Positions 17,838 to 25,278 of a stretch of DNA of 42,225 nt are shown in pieces. The stretch lies in IMG/VR virus record IMGVR_UViG_3300025728_000372, positions 1 through 42,225 of that record, one strand, 5' to 3'. Source of the DNA: a virus. A program made the position numbers and the translations under genes. Numbering within the stretch: position 1 is the stretch's first letter; each line of letters begins with the position of its first letter. Under the pieces are notes generated by a model, which worked only from the letters and a program-made list of their open reading frames with translations, had not been told where the DNA came from and searched no databases.

Positions 17838-19134
17838 ACTAAATGCCCGAATTAAAGTCTACGAAACGATACGACTTATTCCAACTCCTAAATATTATGA
17901 ATTTACTTATGTCAAAAATGTAGACATAAGCAGTTCGTACAAATCCCTGACCGATACGGCAACTCTTGTGATGCCCAAAAAAGTATATACGGATACTAAA
18001 GGATTCGACCAAAACTTGTTTGCAAATGCCAGCGGTGAAGAAAAAACAATACATGATTTTTTTAAAATCGAAAATTACATCGAAATATTCTTAGGATATG
18101 ATGGCGATTACAAACCAGCTTTCAGAGGTTATATTACAGGAGTTCAATCAGATATAACAACTGCTACAATAACTTGTGAAGACACAATGTATGCTTTCAA
18201 AAAAGTAAAAGCCGTAAAAGATGACGATGTTCAAAACAAAAATGACGTTCTGAATCTTGTCGCAACAAACCCAACGACAAATGTTGAAAAATTTAATCCT
18301 AAGATTTTTTTCGAAAAAAGAATCAAAGAACTAAAATTACCTTTTAAAGTAAATGCACTTGACGAAGAATTGGGTAATATATTGGTTAACAGAAACCAAA
18401 GTTTGGCTCAGGTTTTTGAAATGCTAAAAGACAAAGGAATCTATACTTATTTTAAAACCGAACAAACTGGTCCTGTTCTTACTATTACCAATAATCCGCA
18501 ACAGCACACTTTTGCTGAATTGGGTGGTTTTATAACTCGAAATTTCATCAAAAGTCCATTGGCGGGAACGCTTGTCAAAAAATTAATCAATCAGGGACTT
18601 AGTATTTTAAGTTCTCAATTGGACAAAGCCGGGAAATCAATCTCCGGAAGTTTCCCTGGAAAAGCACGTTTTAAATTTCGTTATAATATTATCGAAGACA
18701 AATTAGTTGTCGTTAACGAATCTACAAAAAACACGCGTACTCGAGTTGAGAAATACTTTAAGAACTCAAATACTCCAATTTACATTGAATTGGGCGATCC
18801 GAATGGACAATTAACCAAAACCCATGTTTTGCATAATGACACCGATGATTTGCCAAATGATCCAACGGCTTTCAAAAAGGTAACAACACAAGTTGCTTCA
18901 GAATTGTATCAATATGCCGCTTTGAGAGCAATGGAATCTAAGCCAAGCGGGTTTGAGGGTTCTTTCCTGACTTTTGGTGAGCCTTTTGTGCGACCAACAG
19001 ACAAAGTGATTCTTGAAAACGCAAAGGACAAAGAAAAAAACGGAACTTTTCAGGTCGAAAAAGTAGAACGAAGTTTTGGTGAAAACGGGTACAGACAAAG
19101 GATTTTTATAGGACGAAGAGTAGAAGCAATCTAA
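17830..19134 (+). CDS. Baseplate hub protein, gpD/gp27-like (434 aa)
   Basis: Features of the phage late-control-D/XkdQ hub family are visible. These are an N-terminal beta domain (FTYVKNVDISSSYKSLTDTA), a second beta module with IEIFLGYDGDYKPAFRGYIT and TITCEDTMYAFKK, a helical insert, a Q-SLAQVFEMLKDKGIYTYFK segment, and a C-terminal region ending NGTFQVEKVERSFGENGYRQ. The hub is the trimeric ring under the tube that carries the spike. The length is normal for the family, and the next gene is the spike, the expected order. Confidence 0.85.
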   Translation: MLKLNARIKVYETIRLIPTPKYYEFTYVKNVDISSSYKSLTDTATLVMPKKVYTDTKGFDQNLFANASGEEKTIHDFFKIENYIEIFLGYDGDYKPAFRGYITGVQSDITTATITCEDTMYAFKKVKAVKDDDVQNKNDVLNLVATNPTTNVEKFNPKIFFEKRIKELKLPFKVNALDEELGNILVNRNQSLAQVFEMLKDKGIYTYFKTEQTGPVLTITNNPQQHTFAELGGFITRNFIKSPLAGTLVKKLINQGLSILSSQLDKAGKSISGSFPGKARFKFRYNIIEDKLVVVNESTKNTRTRVEKYFKNSNTPIYIELGDPNGQLTKTHVLHNDTDDLPNDPTAFKKVTTQVASELYQYAALRAMESKPSGFEGSFLTFGEPFVRPTDKVILENAKDKEKNGTFQVEKVERSFGENGYRQRIFIGRRVEAI

Positions 19135-19144
19135 AAATACATAA

Positions 19145-20149
19145 ATGGGAAATATAACAGATCTAATAAAAGATGTCGCCAATAAAAATCAAATGATTGA
19201 AACTTTTGCGGCAAAAGTCATCGAAATAAATACAGAAGCAGAATCGCTTCACAATCCTGAAGATGCTTATACTGTAAATGTAATGCGAGCTGATGGCGCT
19301 ATCATAAAAAATGTACGATTAAAAGCTTCGATTCTTGATTTGGAACAAGGAATTATTAGCATTCCAACAAAAGACAGTTGGGTTTTGGCCACAATCATTG
19401 ATGGTGTAGAAACGAGAGCTTTTGTTTCGCAGTTTTCTGAAGTCGAACGTACTTTTATTCGCTTCAAAAATGACCAAAACCGTTATTTGGAAATTAACAC
19501 TAATGTGGATAAACTTGAAATGTTGTTCAAAGAAAAAGAAAGTACTGATCCTTCATCAACTTCTGCACCTACATACAAAAATATCGCACATTTAGAATTT
19601 AATGGAAAAAAACCAGGTCTCAGAACTTCTTTTTACAATGAAAATGGCAAAGAAATTTCGACAAATTTCTTTAATGGCAATATGCAAGAAACTATTTTGA
19701 GCACTATAAATGGCGAAAATACGAGAGAACGCGTAAGGTTTTCGATTTCTTCAGGAGATAATCCAAGTGCCAGAATACAACTTTCAGATACTGATGGCAA
19801 CGAAAAACAAAAAATAACTTTTGACGAATTACATACTGAAATTAACTTAGAAAAAGGAAATACAATTTTCAATTTAAAAGATAATGAAGCCAAAGTAACG
19901 ATCAAAGACGGTTTTGAAGCAATAATTTCAGATGCTAAAACTTCATTTAAAAAAGGAAATTTAACTCTTGAAATGGATGATCGATTTAAAATTGACGTAG
20001 GCGGAAAAAGTTTAAAATCAAAACTAGAAGAATTAATTGATGAAATTGGAAAAATTACAGTAACCACCCCAGTCGGACCATCAGGAATTCCCATCAATTT
20101 ACCTCAACTTATAACAATTAAAGGAAAACTAACAGAACTACTAAAATAA
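19145..20149 (+). CDS. Baseplate spike protein, gpV/gp5-like (334 aa)
   Basis: The N-terminal helix is followed by an OB-fold-like domain: AAKVIEINTEAESLHNPEDA, YTVNVMRADGAIIKNVRLKA, then IPTKDSWVLATIIDGVETRA. The long C-terminal half is charged and beta-repetitive (about residues 120-290), as expected for a trimeric beta-helix spike, and ends with TTPVGPSGIPINLPQLITIK. Such proteins form the puncturing tip on the hub. I see no catalytic or PAAR sequence in it. It starts 10 bases after the hub gene. Confidence 0.8.
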   Translation: MGNITDLIKDVANKNQMIETFAAKVIEINTEAESLHNPEDAYTVNVMRADGAIIKNVRLKASILDLEQGIISIPTKDSWVLATIIDGVETRAFVSQFSEVERTFIRFKNDQNRYLEINTNVDKLEMLFKEKESTDPSSTSAPTYKNIAHLEFNGKKPGLRTSFYNENGKEISTNFFNGNMQETILSTINGENTRERVRFSISSGDNPSARIQLSDTDGNEKQKITFDELHTEINLEKGNTIFNLKDNEAKVTIKDGFEAIISDAKTSFKKGNLTLEMDDRFKIDVGGKSLKSKLEELIDEIGKITVTTPVGPSGIPINLPQLITIKGKLTELLK

Positions 20150-20156
20150 TAAAACC

Positions 20157-20375
20157 ATGCCTTTAAATAAAGCAATTTTAGAACAAGCAATAAAATCTCT
20201 TTTAATTGAAGAGAAAGCAAAAACAGATGATGGTTCTTCTTCTATAGATAATATCTCAGCAAAATTGGCAACTGCAATTGACACATTTGTCAGATCAGGA
20301 CTTGTAACTACCAAAGTAACTACAACTGGTAGTGCTTCTGCTCAAACCGGAACCGGAACTGGAGAAATTTCATAA
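20157..20375 (+). CDS. Small phage-type protein (72 aa) downstream of the spike
   Basis: A helical N-terminus (LEQAIKSLLIEEKAK) and an amphipathic helix (ISAKLATAIDTFVRSG) are followed by a Thr/Gly-rich tail (TTTGSASAQTGTGTGEIS). Similar short proteins with an AIDxFVKSG helix and a TGTG tail occur in tail modules. The function is unknown to me. It is the last gene of the operon, 7 bases after the spike gene, and a strong terminator follows. Confidence 0.7.
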   Translation: MPLNKAILEQAIKSLLIEEKAKTDDGSSSIDNISAKLATAIDTFVRSGLVTTKVTTTGSASAQTGTGTGEIS

Positions 20376-20394
20376 CAAACTTAAACTAAACTTA

Positions 20395-20430
20395 AAATGC
20401 CTCTTGCAATTTGTTGCAAGAGGCATTTTT
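20395..20430 (+). terminator. Strong hairpin terminator between hub operon and repressor
   Basis: TGCCTCTTGCAA at 20398-20409 pairs perfectly with 20414-20425 around a TTTG loop, flanked by A-run and T-run. It lies between converging genes and can serve both the plus-strand hub operon and the minus-strand repressor gene. Confidence 0.9.
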
Positions 20431-20486
20431 ATTATTTAAAAACCTGAACTTAATTAAAATCGAAGTTTAAATTTATCTTTAAAACA

Positions 20487-21287
20487 TTAATTCAGCTTCT
20501 TTCTCAAAGTCTCTTCCATTTCGTAGAATTTACTTTCGAGATCATGAATCTTTTCATAAATATTAATTGGATCCGGCATTTGTTTAGAAGCGTACATACT
20601 TGCGTACCAAACTTCCAGAATATCCTCGGCATAAATAGAATACATTGGGTAATTTCCGTCTCTGTTATCAGATTTAAGGATTAATTTTCCGCTTTCTCTA
20701 ATTCGGTTTAAAACCCTTTTTACCACTACTCCATCATTCTTGCTGATAATAACATAAATTCTTCCGTCAAGAATATCATCAAAATTATCGACATATTTCC
20801 CAAAAAGATAATCTCCGTCATGAATTGTTGTAGACATCGAATTTCCTTTAATTTCAAAACAACGATAAGTTCCGTTTTTTAGCATTGGCATACTAAATGA
20901 AGGAAGTGTTTCCATATATTCCGGATCCGAATATCCATCTAAATAACCTGCACGGGCTTTTACTCCAACAAAATTAATATTTTCTTCACCGTCTTCATTT
21001 ACCGTAATAATCTTTGGCAGATTTAAACCTACTTCAGCAGTTGTTTTATTGGTAAAAATTTCATCACTGTCTCCAAAAAAATAATCCGGATTTACATTAC
21101 AATGTGTAATTATGCTTTGGAGCAAATCAAAACCAGGTTTTGTTCTTTTTCGATCTCCGTCAGCTTGTAATCTTCCAATCGTGATACTATCTATTGTAGT
21201 ACTGGTTACTCCTATTAACTTCGCAAATGAGTTATTGTTTAACTTCATCTCGTCTATAATACGTTTGATCTTAGTATGTATTTCCAT
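20487..21287 (-). CDS. S24 (LexA/CI-type) self-cleaving transcriptional repressor (266 aa)
   Basis: Residues 1-70 form an HTH domain (SFAKLIGVTSTTIDSITIGR). The C-terminal half is an S24 peptidase: candidate cleavage site Ala113-Gly114 in KARAGY, nucleophile Ser150 in KGNSMS, and general base Lys190 in GVVVKR. The 40-residue Ser-Lys spacing is normal for the family. The C-terminal tail is a predicted coiled coil. Such repressors are cleaved with RecA help after DNA damage. It is the only minus-strand gene in the tail cluster and faces a regulatory region with repeated ATGTT(T/G) half-sites, so it probably represses the divergent operon at 21572 and itself. Confidence 0.9.
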   Translation of the reverse strand: MEIHTKIKRIIDEMKLNNNSFAKLIGVTSTTIDSITIGRLQADGDRKRTKPGFDLLQSIITHCNVNPDYFFGDSDEIFTNKTTAEVGLNLPKIITVNEDGEENINFVGVKARAGYLDGYSDPEYMETLPSFSMPMLKNGTYRCFEIKGNSMSTTIHDGDYLFGKYVDNFDDILDGRIYVIISKNDGVVVKRVLNRIRESGKLILKSDNRDGNYPMYSIYAEDILEVWYASMYASKQMPDPINIYEKIHDLESKFYEMEETLRKKLN

Positions 21288-21317
21288 GTTGTAGTTGTCT
21301 TTATTGCATTATGTAAT

Positions 21318-21354
21318 ATGTTTTAGATAAAACAAAACATTCCACTATATGTTG
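21318..21354. promoter_or_regulatory. Candidate repressor operator near the repressor start
   Basis: ATGTTTT at 21318-21324 and AAAACAT at 21334-21340 form a 7-bp inverted repeat, and a further TATATGTTG occurs at 21346-21354. The half-site is the same as in the cluster at 21515-21544. The position just upstream of the repressor gene fits autoregulation. Confidence 0.5.
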
Positions 21355-21489
21355 CAAAGCTAAATAATATATATTGAATAATTGCACTCATTTACATTTT
21401 TTCTTTAAAATAGCTGATTTACAAGCTATTTGTAACCCATTTCTTATTGTATTACTTGAACATTCGAGATAAAAAATTAAATCATATTA

Positions 21490-21552
21490 CTGAAATAACT
21501 GCATTTTTTAGCGTAATATGTTGTGTAATTTAAAACATATGTTGTATATTTG
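21490..21552 (+). promoter_or_regulatory. Promoter of the regulator operon with degenerate activator box
   Basis: TATATTTG at 21545-21552 is a perfect TAnnTTTG -7 element, with TTG at 21521-21523 as a possible -33. CTGAAATAACTGC at 21490-21502, a variant activator box, stands 55 bases upstream. This suggests the operon carrying the HTH gene may be activated by the same factor. Confidence 0.7.
21515..21544. promoter_or_regulatory. Candidate operator overlapping the regulator-operon promoter
   Basis: AATATGTTG at 21515-21523 and the palindrome AACATATGTT at 21534-21543 lie between the -33 and -7 elements of the promoter. Bound repressor would occlude RNA polymerase. The half-sites match those upstream of the repressor gene. 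Confidence 0.5.
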
Positions 21553-21571
21553 TAGAAAATAAATCCATCAT

Positions 21572-22147
21572 ATGATTCTAAAAGACTTTTATACCGAAAA
21601 AAAGAACGCAATCGAAGCAGAGTTCACTTCTAATGCGCCAACAGTTCAGCTTTATAGTGATGCTGTTTTTAAAACTTCTATCGAAACGCCGTTAGCAATG
21701 TTTAAATACGACACTGTAAACTGGGAAACATCTTCTGAAAAAAATTACAAAGCAGATGTGTCATTTTGTTTGTATATCGTATTACCAGTTGATACTATTT
21801 CTTCAACAAGTTATGCAAATGCATTCGACATTGCGCAACGAATTGACAAAGCCGTATTGTCTAATAGCAATAATAACGCTCTTATTGACACGAATTCGAC
21901 TTTTAAAATTAGAGAAAAACAATGTACAAACGAACATACTTACTGGAACAAAAATGATTATTTCATCTGGGAGATCACTTATAAAACAACATTGATCGAA
22001 AATACCTTAAAAAAGAAATATATCCTTTTTAACAACGGATTAAGCAATGAAGAATTAGAAGATCTGGGATATGACTTAACTTCTGGAATAATCGGGATAA
22101 ATCCAAATCAGGTTAAGGGAGATATTGATCTAAATACAAATAATTAA
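21572..22147 (+). CDS. Probable tail terminator/completion protein (191 aa)
   Basis: The pattern fits tail-terminator (gpU-like) proteins: an N-terminal amphipathic helix (LKDFYTEKKNAIEAEF), strands with a central W, YKADVSFCLYIVLPVD, then the helix ANAFDIAQRIDKAVL and a final strand with YKTTLI. The C-terminal 50 residues are an extra acidic tail. Terminators cap the tube and stop its growth. The gene is first in the operon controlled by the candidate operator, with a leader of only about 20 bases, and is followed by the small HTH gene. Confidence 0.5.
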   Translation: MILKDFYTEKKNAIEAEFTSNAPTVQLYSDAVFKTSIETPLAMFKYDTVNWETSSEKNYKADVSFCLYIVLPVDTISSTSYANAFDIAQRIDKAVLSNSNNNALIDTNSTFKIREKQCTNEHTYWNKNDYFIWEITYKTTLIENTLKKKYILFNNGLSNEELEDLGYDLTSGIIGINPNQVKGDIDLNTNN

Positions 22148-22260
22148 TCAAAAAGTTTATTCATCTAAAATTGTAATATCTATGAATTAAAACTCATAAA
22201 ATCTAAGCCACCAAAAAACCTAAAGCATAATTAAATTAATCCCATCATTAAATACCACAG

Positions 22261-22440
22261 ATGAAAAGAAGCAGAACACTATTAGACAAAAGGAGAGATT
22301 ATGTTATTAACTATCTTAATAGAAATCAAGCTAAACAAATGAAAGTTGTAGTATCTGAACTTTCGGATACTTTGTTCCTGACAGAGCGTACTATTTATAC
22401 GATTATAAATGAAGGTCTCGCTACTGAAGCCCAAGCTTAA
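22261..22440 (+). CDS. 59-aa helix-turn-helix protein, candidate activator of the tail regulon
   Basis: The gene is very short. It encodes a basic first helix (MKRSRTLLDKRRDYVINYLN) and then an HTH-like unit in which VVVSELSDTLFLTERTIYTI gives a helix, a turn at Leu-Thr and a recognition helix. The protein ends in EGLATEAQA. It lies 113 bases after the tail-terminator-like gene, under the promoter with candidate S24 operator sites. The next exact activator box starts four bases after its stop. Placement and size recall the pyocin activator PrtN, although I see no sequence identity to it. Its role as the protein that binds CTGAAACTACTGA is inference. Confidence 0.65.
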   Translation: MKRSRTLLDKRRDYVINYLNRNQAKQMKVVVSELSDTLFLTERTIYTIINEGLATEAQA

Positions 22441-22444
22441 AGCA

Positions 22445-22506
22445 CTGAAACTACTGACTTTGACCACGAAAAAAATTGGAAAAAGCAACATTGAATCTTA
22501 AATTTG
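22445..22506 (+). promoter_or_regulatory. Activator box plus -7 element, sheath/tube operon
   Basis: CTGAAACTACTGA at 22445-22457 lies 54 bases from TAAATTTG at 22499-22506, a perfect TAnnTTTG. This copy shows that the element at the fixed distance in the other promoters is the -7 box. The leader to the sheath ATG is about 230 bases, with nothing else recognisable. Confidence 0.8.
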
Positions 22507-22744
22507 TACTCGATATCAAAAGCAAATTTATCTCTTGGCCAAGAGCAAAATTCAATTAAAAAATCAGTTTTTACAAATCATCCAAAAATAGAAATTCTGC
22601 TTTTTGGATTCTGAATTACAAATAGCATTTTAGATAATAAACCATTGATTATAGCAAGTTTCACTACTTGTTACAGCCCCTCTTTTGCCCTTTTTTGAGC
22701 AAAAACCCAAAAACAAATTTTTAAACAATTAAACATTTTATATT

Positions 22745-23908
22745 ATGAGTAAATTAAACGATGTAGTAATTAACAAACTATCAGGCGGATTAGGAAGAAG
22801 AACTCCAGAACAAGACATGGTTTCAGGATTGCTTTTTAGCGGAGTTACCACTGACGAACTTGAGGCTGACAAAGTAGTTCTTTTAGCTTCATTAGAAGAT
22901 GCTGGAGCATATGGTATTACAGAATCAAATGATTTAGGCGGTCAATCTGTTTACTACCAAATTCAACAATTTTTCAGAATGAATCCTTCTGGTGATTTGT
23001 ATATCATGAAAACAGCAGCAACTTCTTATGAAAACATTGCAGGAAAAGCAAAAGATATGCAGGAAAAAGCAAACGGAAACATTCGCCAATTAGCAATTAT
23101 ATTTGCTGGTGAAACAACAACATTTGCACAAACCCTAGCCGCAGTTGCAGCAGCACAAACACAAGCTAAGTTTGCTTATGAAGATTATATGCCTTTTGAA
23201 GTTATCCTGGAAGGAAAAGGATTCAGCTCTGACGACACTACTTCTTTAGCTGGATTAGGAGCTGAAAATGTATCTGTGGTTATTGCAATGGACGTTGAAA
23301 AATCAGAAAAATATCCAAACTCTGCTGCAGTTGGACTAGCATTGGGTGCAATTTCTAAAGCAAAAGTATCTGAGAACATCGCCTGGATCGAAAAATTCAA
23401 TCTTACTGGTGAAGGTTTTGCAAAAGCAGGTTTTGTAGGCGGAGAAGAAGTTAAAACTCTTGGAATCTTAGGAGACTTAAACGAAAAAAGATACATTTTT
23501 GCAAGAACTCACACAGGTTTACCAGGTGTTTATTTTAACGATAGCGCAACTTGTACTACAGGAACATCTGACTTTGCTTATGTAGAAAACAACCGTACAA
23601 TCAACAAAGCAACTCGTTTATTGCGTACTGCTTTATTACCAAAATTGGCTTCTCCGGTTTTAGTAGATATTGATGGAAAATTGCCACAATCAGTTTCAAA
23701 AAGCTTTGAAGGTTTATGCAGATCTGCTTTAGAAGGAATGATTGCAAATCAGGAAGTTTCGGCTTTTGATGTTTATGTAGATCCAAAACAAAACATTTTA
23801 GCAACTTCAGAATTAAAAGTAAAAGCAGAAATCACTCCGGTTGGAACTGCTCGTAAAATTATGGTTGATCTTGGATTCAAAAATCCTTTTGGAATCGACA
23901 AAGCATAA
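22745..23908 (+). CDS. Contractile tail sheath protein (387 aa)
   Basis: The layout fits sheath subunits of the DUF2586 type used by Bacteroidota phages. An N-terminal arm (LNDVVINKLSGGLGRRTPEQ) is followed by an alpha/beta body with VSVVIAMDVEKSEKYPNSAA and GLALGAISKAKVSENIAWIE. A C-terminal part (NNRTINKATRLLRTALLPKL) ends with beta strands and VGTARKIMVDLGFKNPFG, the arm that would link subunits. There is a single sheath gene, as in R-type tailocins, whereas extracellular injection systems often have several. The tube gene follows after 131 bases. Confidence 0.85.
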   Translation: MSKLNDVVINKLSGGLGRRTPEQDMVSGLLFSGVTTDELEADKVVLLASLEDAGAYGITESNDLGGQSVYYQIQQFFRMNPSGDLYIMKTAATSYENIAGKAKDMQEKANGNIRQLAIIFAGETTTFAQTLAAVAAAQTQAKFAYEDYMPFEVILEGKGFSSDDTTSLAGLGAENVSVVIAMDVEKSEKYPNSAAVGLALGAISKAKVSENIAWIEKFNLTGEGFAKAGFVGGEEVKTLGILGDLNEKRYIFARTHTGLPGVYFNDSATCTTGTSDFAYVENNRTINKATRLLRTALLPKLASPVLVDIDGKLPQSVSKSFEGLCRSALEGMIANQEVSAFDVYVDPKQNILATSELKVKAEITPVGTARKIMVDLGFKNPFGIDKA

Positions 23909-24039
23909 TTTACCATTCACAAAACAATAAAAAATTCACCAATGTTATTGCCATAATTCGCTTGCGACAAATGCAACTGAAGCAAGGTTATAGCTCCTGA
24001 ACGTTATCGGGATTATTAAAAAAACAAATAAAGCTACAT

Positions 24040-24465
24040 ATGAATAAATTACCATTAATTAACGGACAACAACACAGCTGGTCATCAATTGAAGTAAGTA
24101 TTGCAGGTAACATCGTTACCGGAATTACAGCTGTAAACTATAGTGACTCAGTATCTAAAGAAAACCATTACGGAGCTGGAGATATGCCAGTTCACAGAGG
24201 TAGAGGAAAATATGAGGCAAAAGCTTCAATCACTTTATACAACTATGAAGTTGAAGCAATTTTAGCCGCTTTACCAAAAGGACAAAGATTACAGGATATC
24301 AATCCTTTTAGCATCATCGTAAGTTACCTTGATGATAGTAACGAAGTGATTACGCACACAGTAAGAAACTGTGAGTTCAACTCAAACAGCAGAGGAATTA
24401 GCCAGGGAGATACTAAAATTGCAGTTTCTTTTGACTTGATCTGTTCTCACGTTGAGTGGAATTAA
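24040..24465 (+). CDS. Tail tube protein (141 aa)
   Basis: The size and pattern are those of XkdM-like tube subunits: SWSSIEVSIAGNIVTGITAV, then YSDSVSKENHYGAGDMPVHR, and a C-terminal strand GDTKIAVSFDLICSHVEWN. Tube proteins stack as hexamer rings inside the sheath and form the channel that could hold cargo. It follows the sheath and precedes a terminator, so sheath and tube form one unit and are expected in roughly equal amounts. Confidence 0.85.
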   Translation: MNKLPLINGQQHSWSSIEVSIAGNIVTGITAVNYSDSVSKENHYGAGDMPVHRGRGKYEAKASITLYNYEVEAILAALPKGQRLQDINPFSIIVSYLDDSNEVITHTVRNCEFNSNSRGISQGDTKIAVSFDLICSHVEWN

Positions 24466-24643
24466 TCAGCCGATAAATTCCTAAAACCATAATCCCCTTC
24501 CCTGTCTCTAAAACCGACTAAAAAGAGAAAACCAATATCAAACGCGTTACGCAAAAAAGAAGTTCAAAAGCAACATGATTTTTGCAAGCAAACTATTCTA
24601 CACGCTCTTTATTCGTCCGTTTTAAGCAGGGAATTTACTTCAG
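24466..24643. other. Untranslated region after the tube gene, nothing recognised
   Basis: Only tiny open frames (16 codons or fewer) are visible. The stretch leads into the terminator at 24644. No repeat or RNA structure stands out. Confidence 0.4.
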
Positions 24644-24702
24644 GAGGCTGCTTTGAGGGTATTCAACTTCAATAGAAATAACTCAGGCAGCCTCTTTTTT
24701 TT
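24644..24702 (+). terminator. Hairpin terminator after the tube gene
   Basis: GAGGCTGC at 24644-24651 pairs with GCAGCCTC at 24687-24694, extended by partial inner pairing, followed by eight T. It ends the sheath/tube operon and probably keeps these abundant proteins apart from the toxin operon downstream. Confidence 0.8.
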
Positions 24703-24750
24703 ATCAGTTTTCATAAATAATTCAATTTCTATAAAGAATAGAAAAACGTT

Positions 24751-24771
24751 AATCAGTTACAATAACTGATT
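24751..24771. promoter_or_regulatory. 9-bp inverted repeat upstream of the toxin operon
   Basis: AATCAGTTA and TAACTGATT surround CAA in a perfect palindrome. Its right half contains AATAACTGA, which resembles the activator box (24757-24769). TATTGCAT follows 54 bases on (24811), a poor -7 match. This could be a weak or differently controlled version of the tail promoter for the operon at 24893. No T-run follows, so it is unlikely to be a terminator. Confidence 0.4.
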
Positions 24772-24892
24772 ATGACATTTATACCCGTGTCTCACAGAAT
24801 TATGCATTGCTATTGCATTTTAGCAAAAGCAAAAGACACCACTAAATCTGACATCAATTACCCAATCATAAAAACAAACAATATCTCTCAAA

Positions 24893-25237
24893 ATGGAAAA
24901 CACAATCTCTAAAACTGCCGATGTTCTTGACGGAAATATTACTCAGGCACAACTAAACCAATGGAAATACAAGCATAAAAAAGTAGTTAAACTGACCATT
25001 TCTGATGATGACGAAACTACATTATTTGCCTATTTCAAAAAACCGGATATGAGTATCAGATCTGCAGTATTGCAAGCTTCAAAAATGGATGAATTCAAGG
25101 CTCTTGAAGTATTATTCAAAAACTGTTATTTGGGCGGCGATGGCAAAATCGAGCAAGAAGATGATTTGCGTCTCAACATTACCACAGCATTCTCAGATCA
25201 TATTCAACCAAAACCTGTTAAAGTAGAAATACTGTAA
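24893..25237 (+). CDS. Tail-assembly-chaperone-like protein, copy 2 (114 aa)
   Basis: The sequence WKYKHKKVVKLTISDDDETT, then AYFKKPDMSIRSAVLQASKM, then ALEVLFKNCYLGGDG and a final helix resembles the core of the 156-aa protein at 16789 and fits the small tail chaperones that bind tape-measure proteins. It lies between tube and the 791-aa toxin, which is the normal chaperone-then-tape order. This suggests it chaperones the toxin or loads it into the tube. That last point is inference. Confidence 0.7.
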   Translation: MENTISKTADVLDGNITQAQLNQWKYKHKKVVKLTISDDDETTLFAYFKKPDMSIRSAVLQASKMDEFKALEVLFKNCYLGGDGKIEQEDDLRLNITTAFSDHIQPKPVKVEIL

Positions 25238-25278
25238 CGGCAAGCATTTTTTATTCTTCTCTGTAAAACACCAAAATC

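Noticed and set aside
23287-23601. Long minus-strand frame within the collar/sheath coding areas (for example 33287-33601 and 23185-23496)
   Set aside because: These are mirror frames of repetitive or well-conserved plus-strand genes, with unnatural Ile/Val/Ser runs and no start context.
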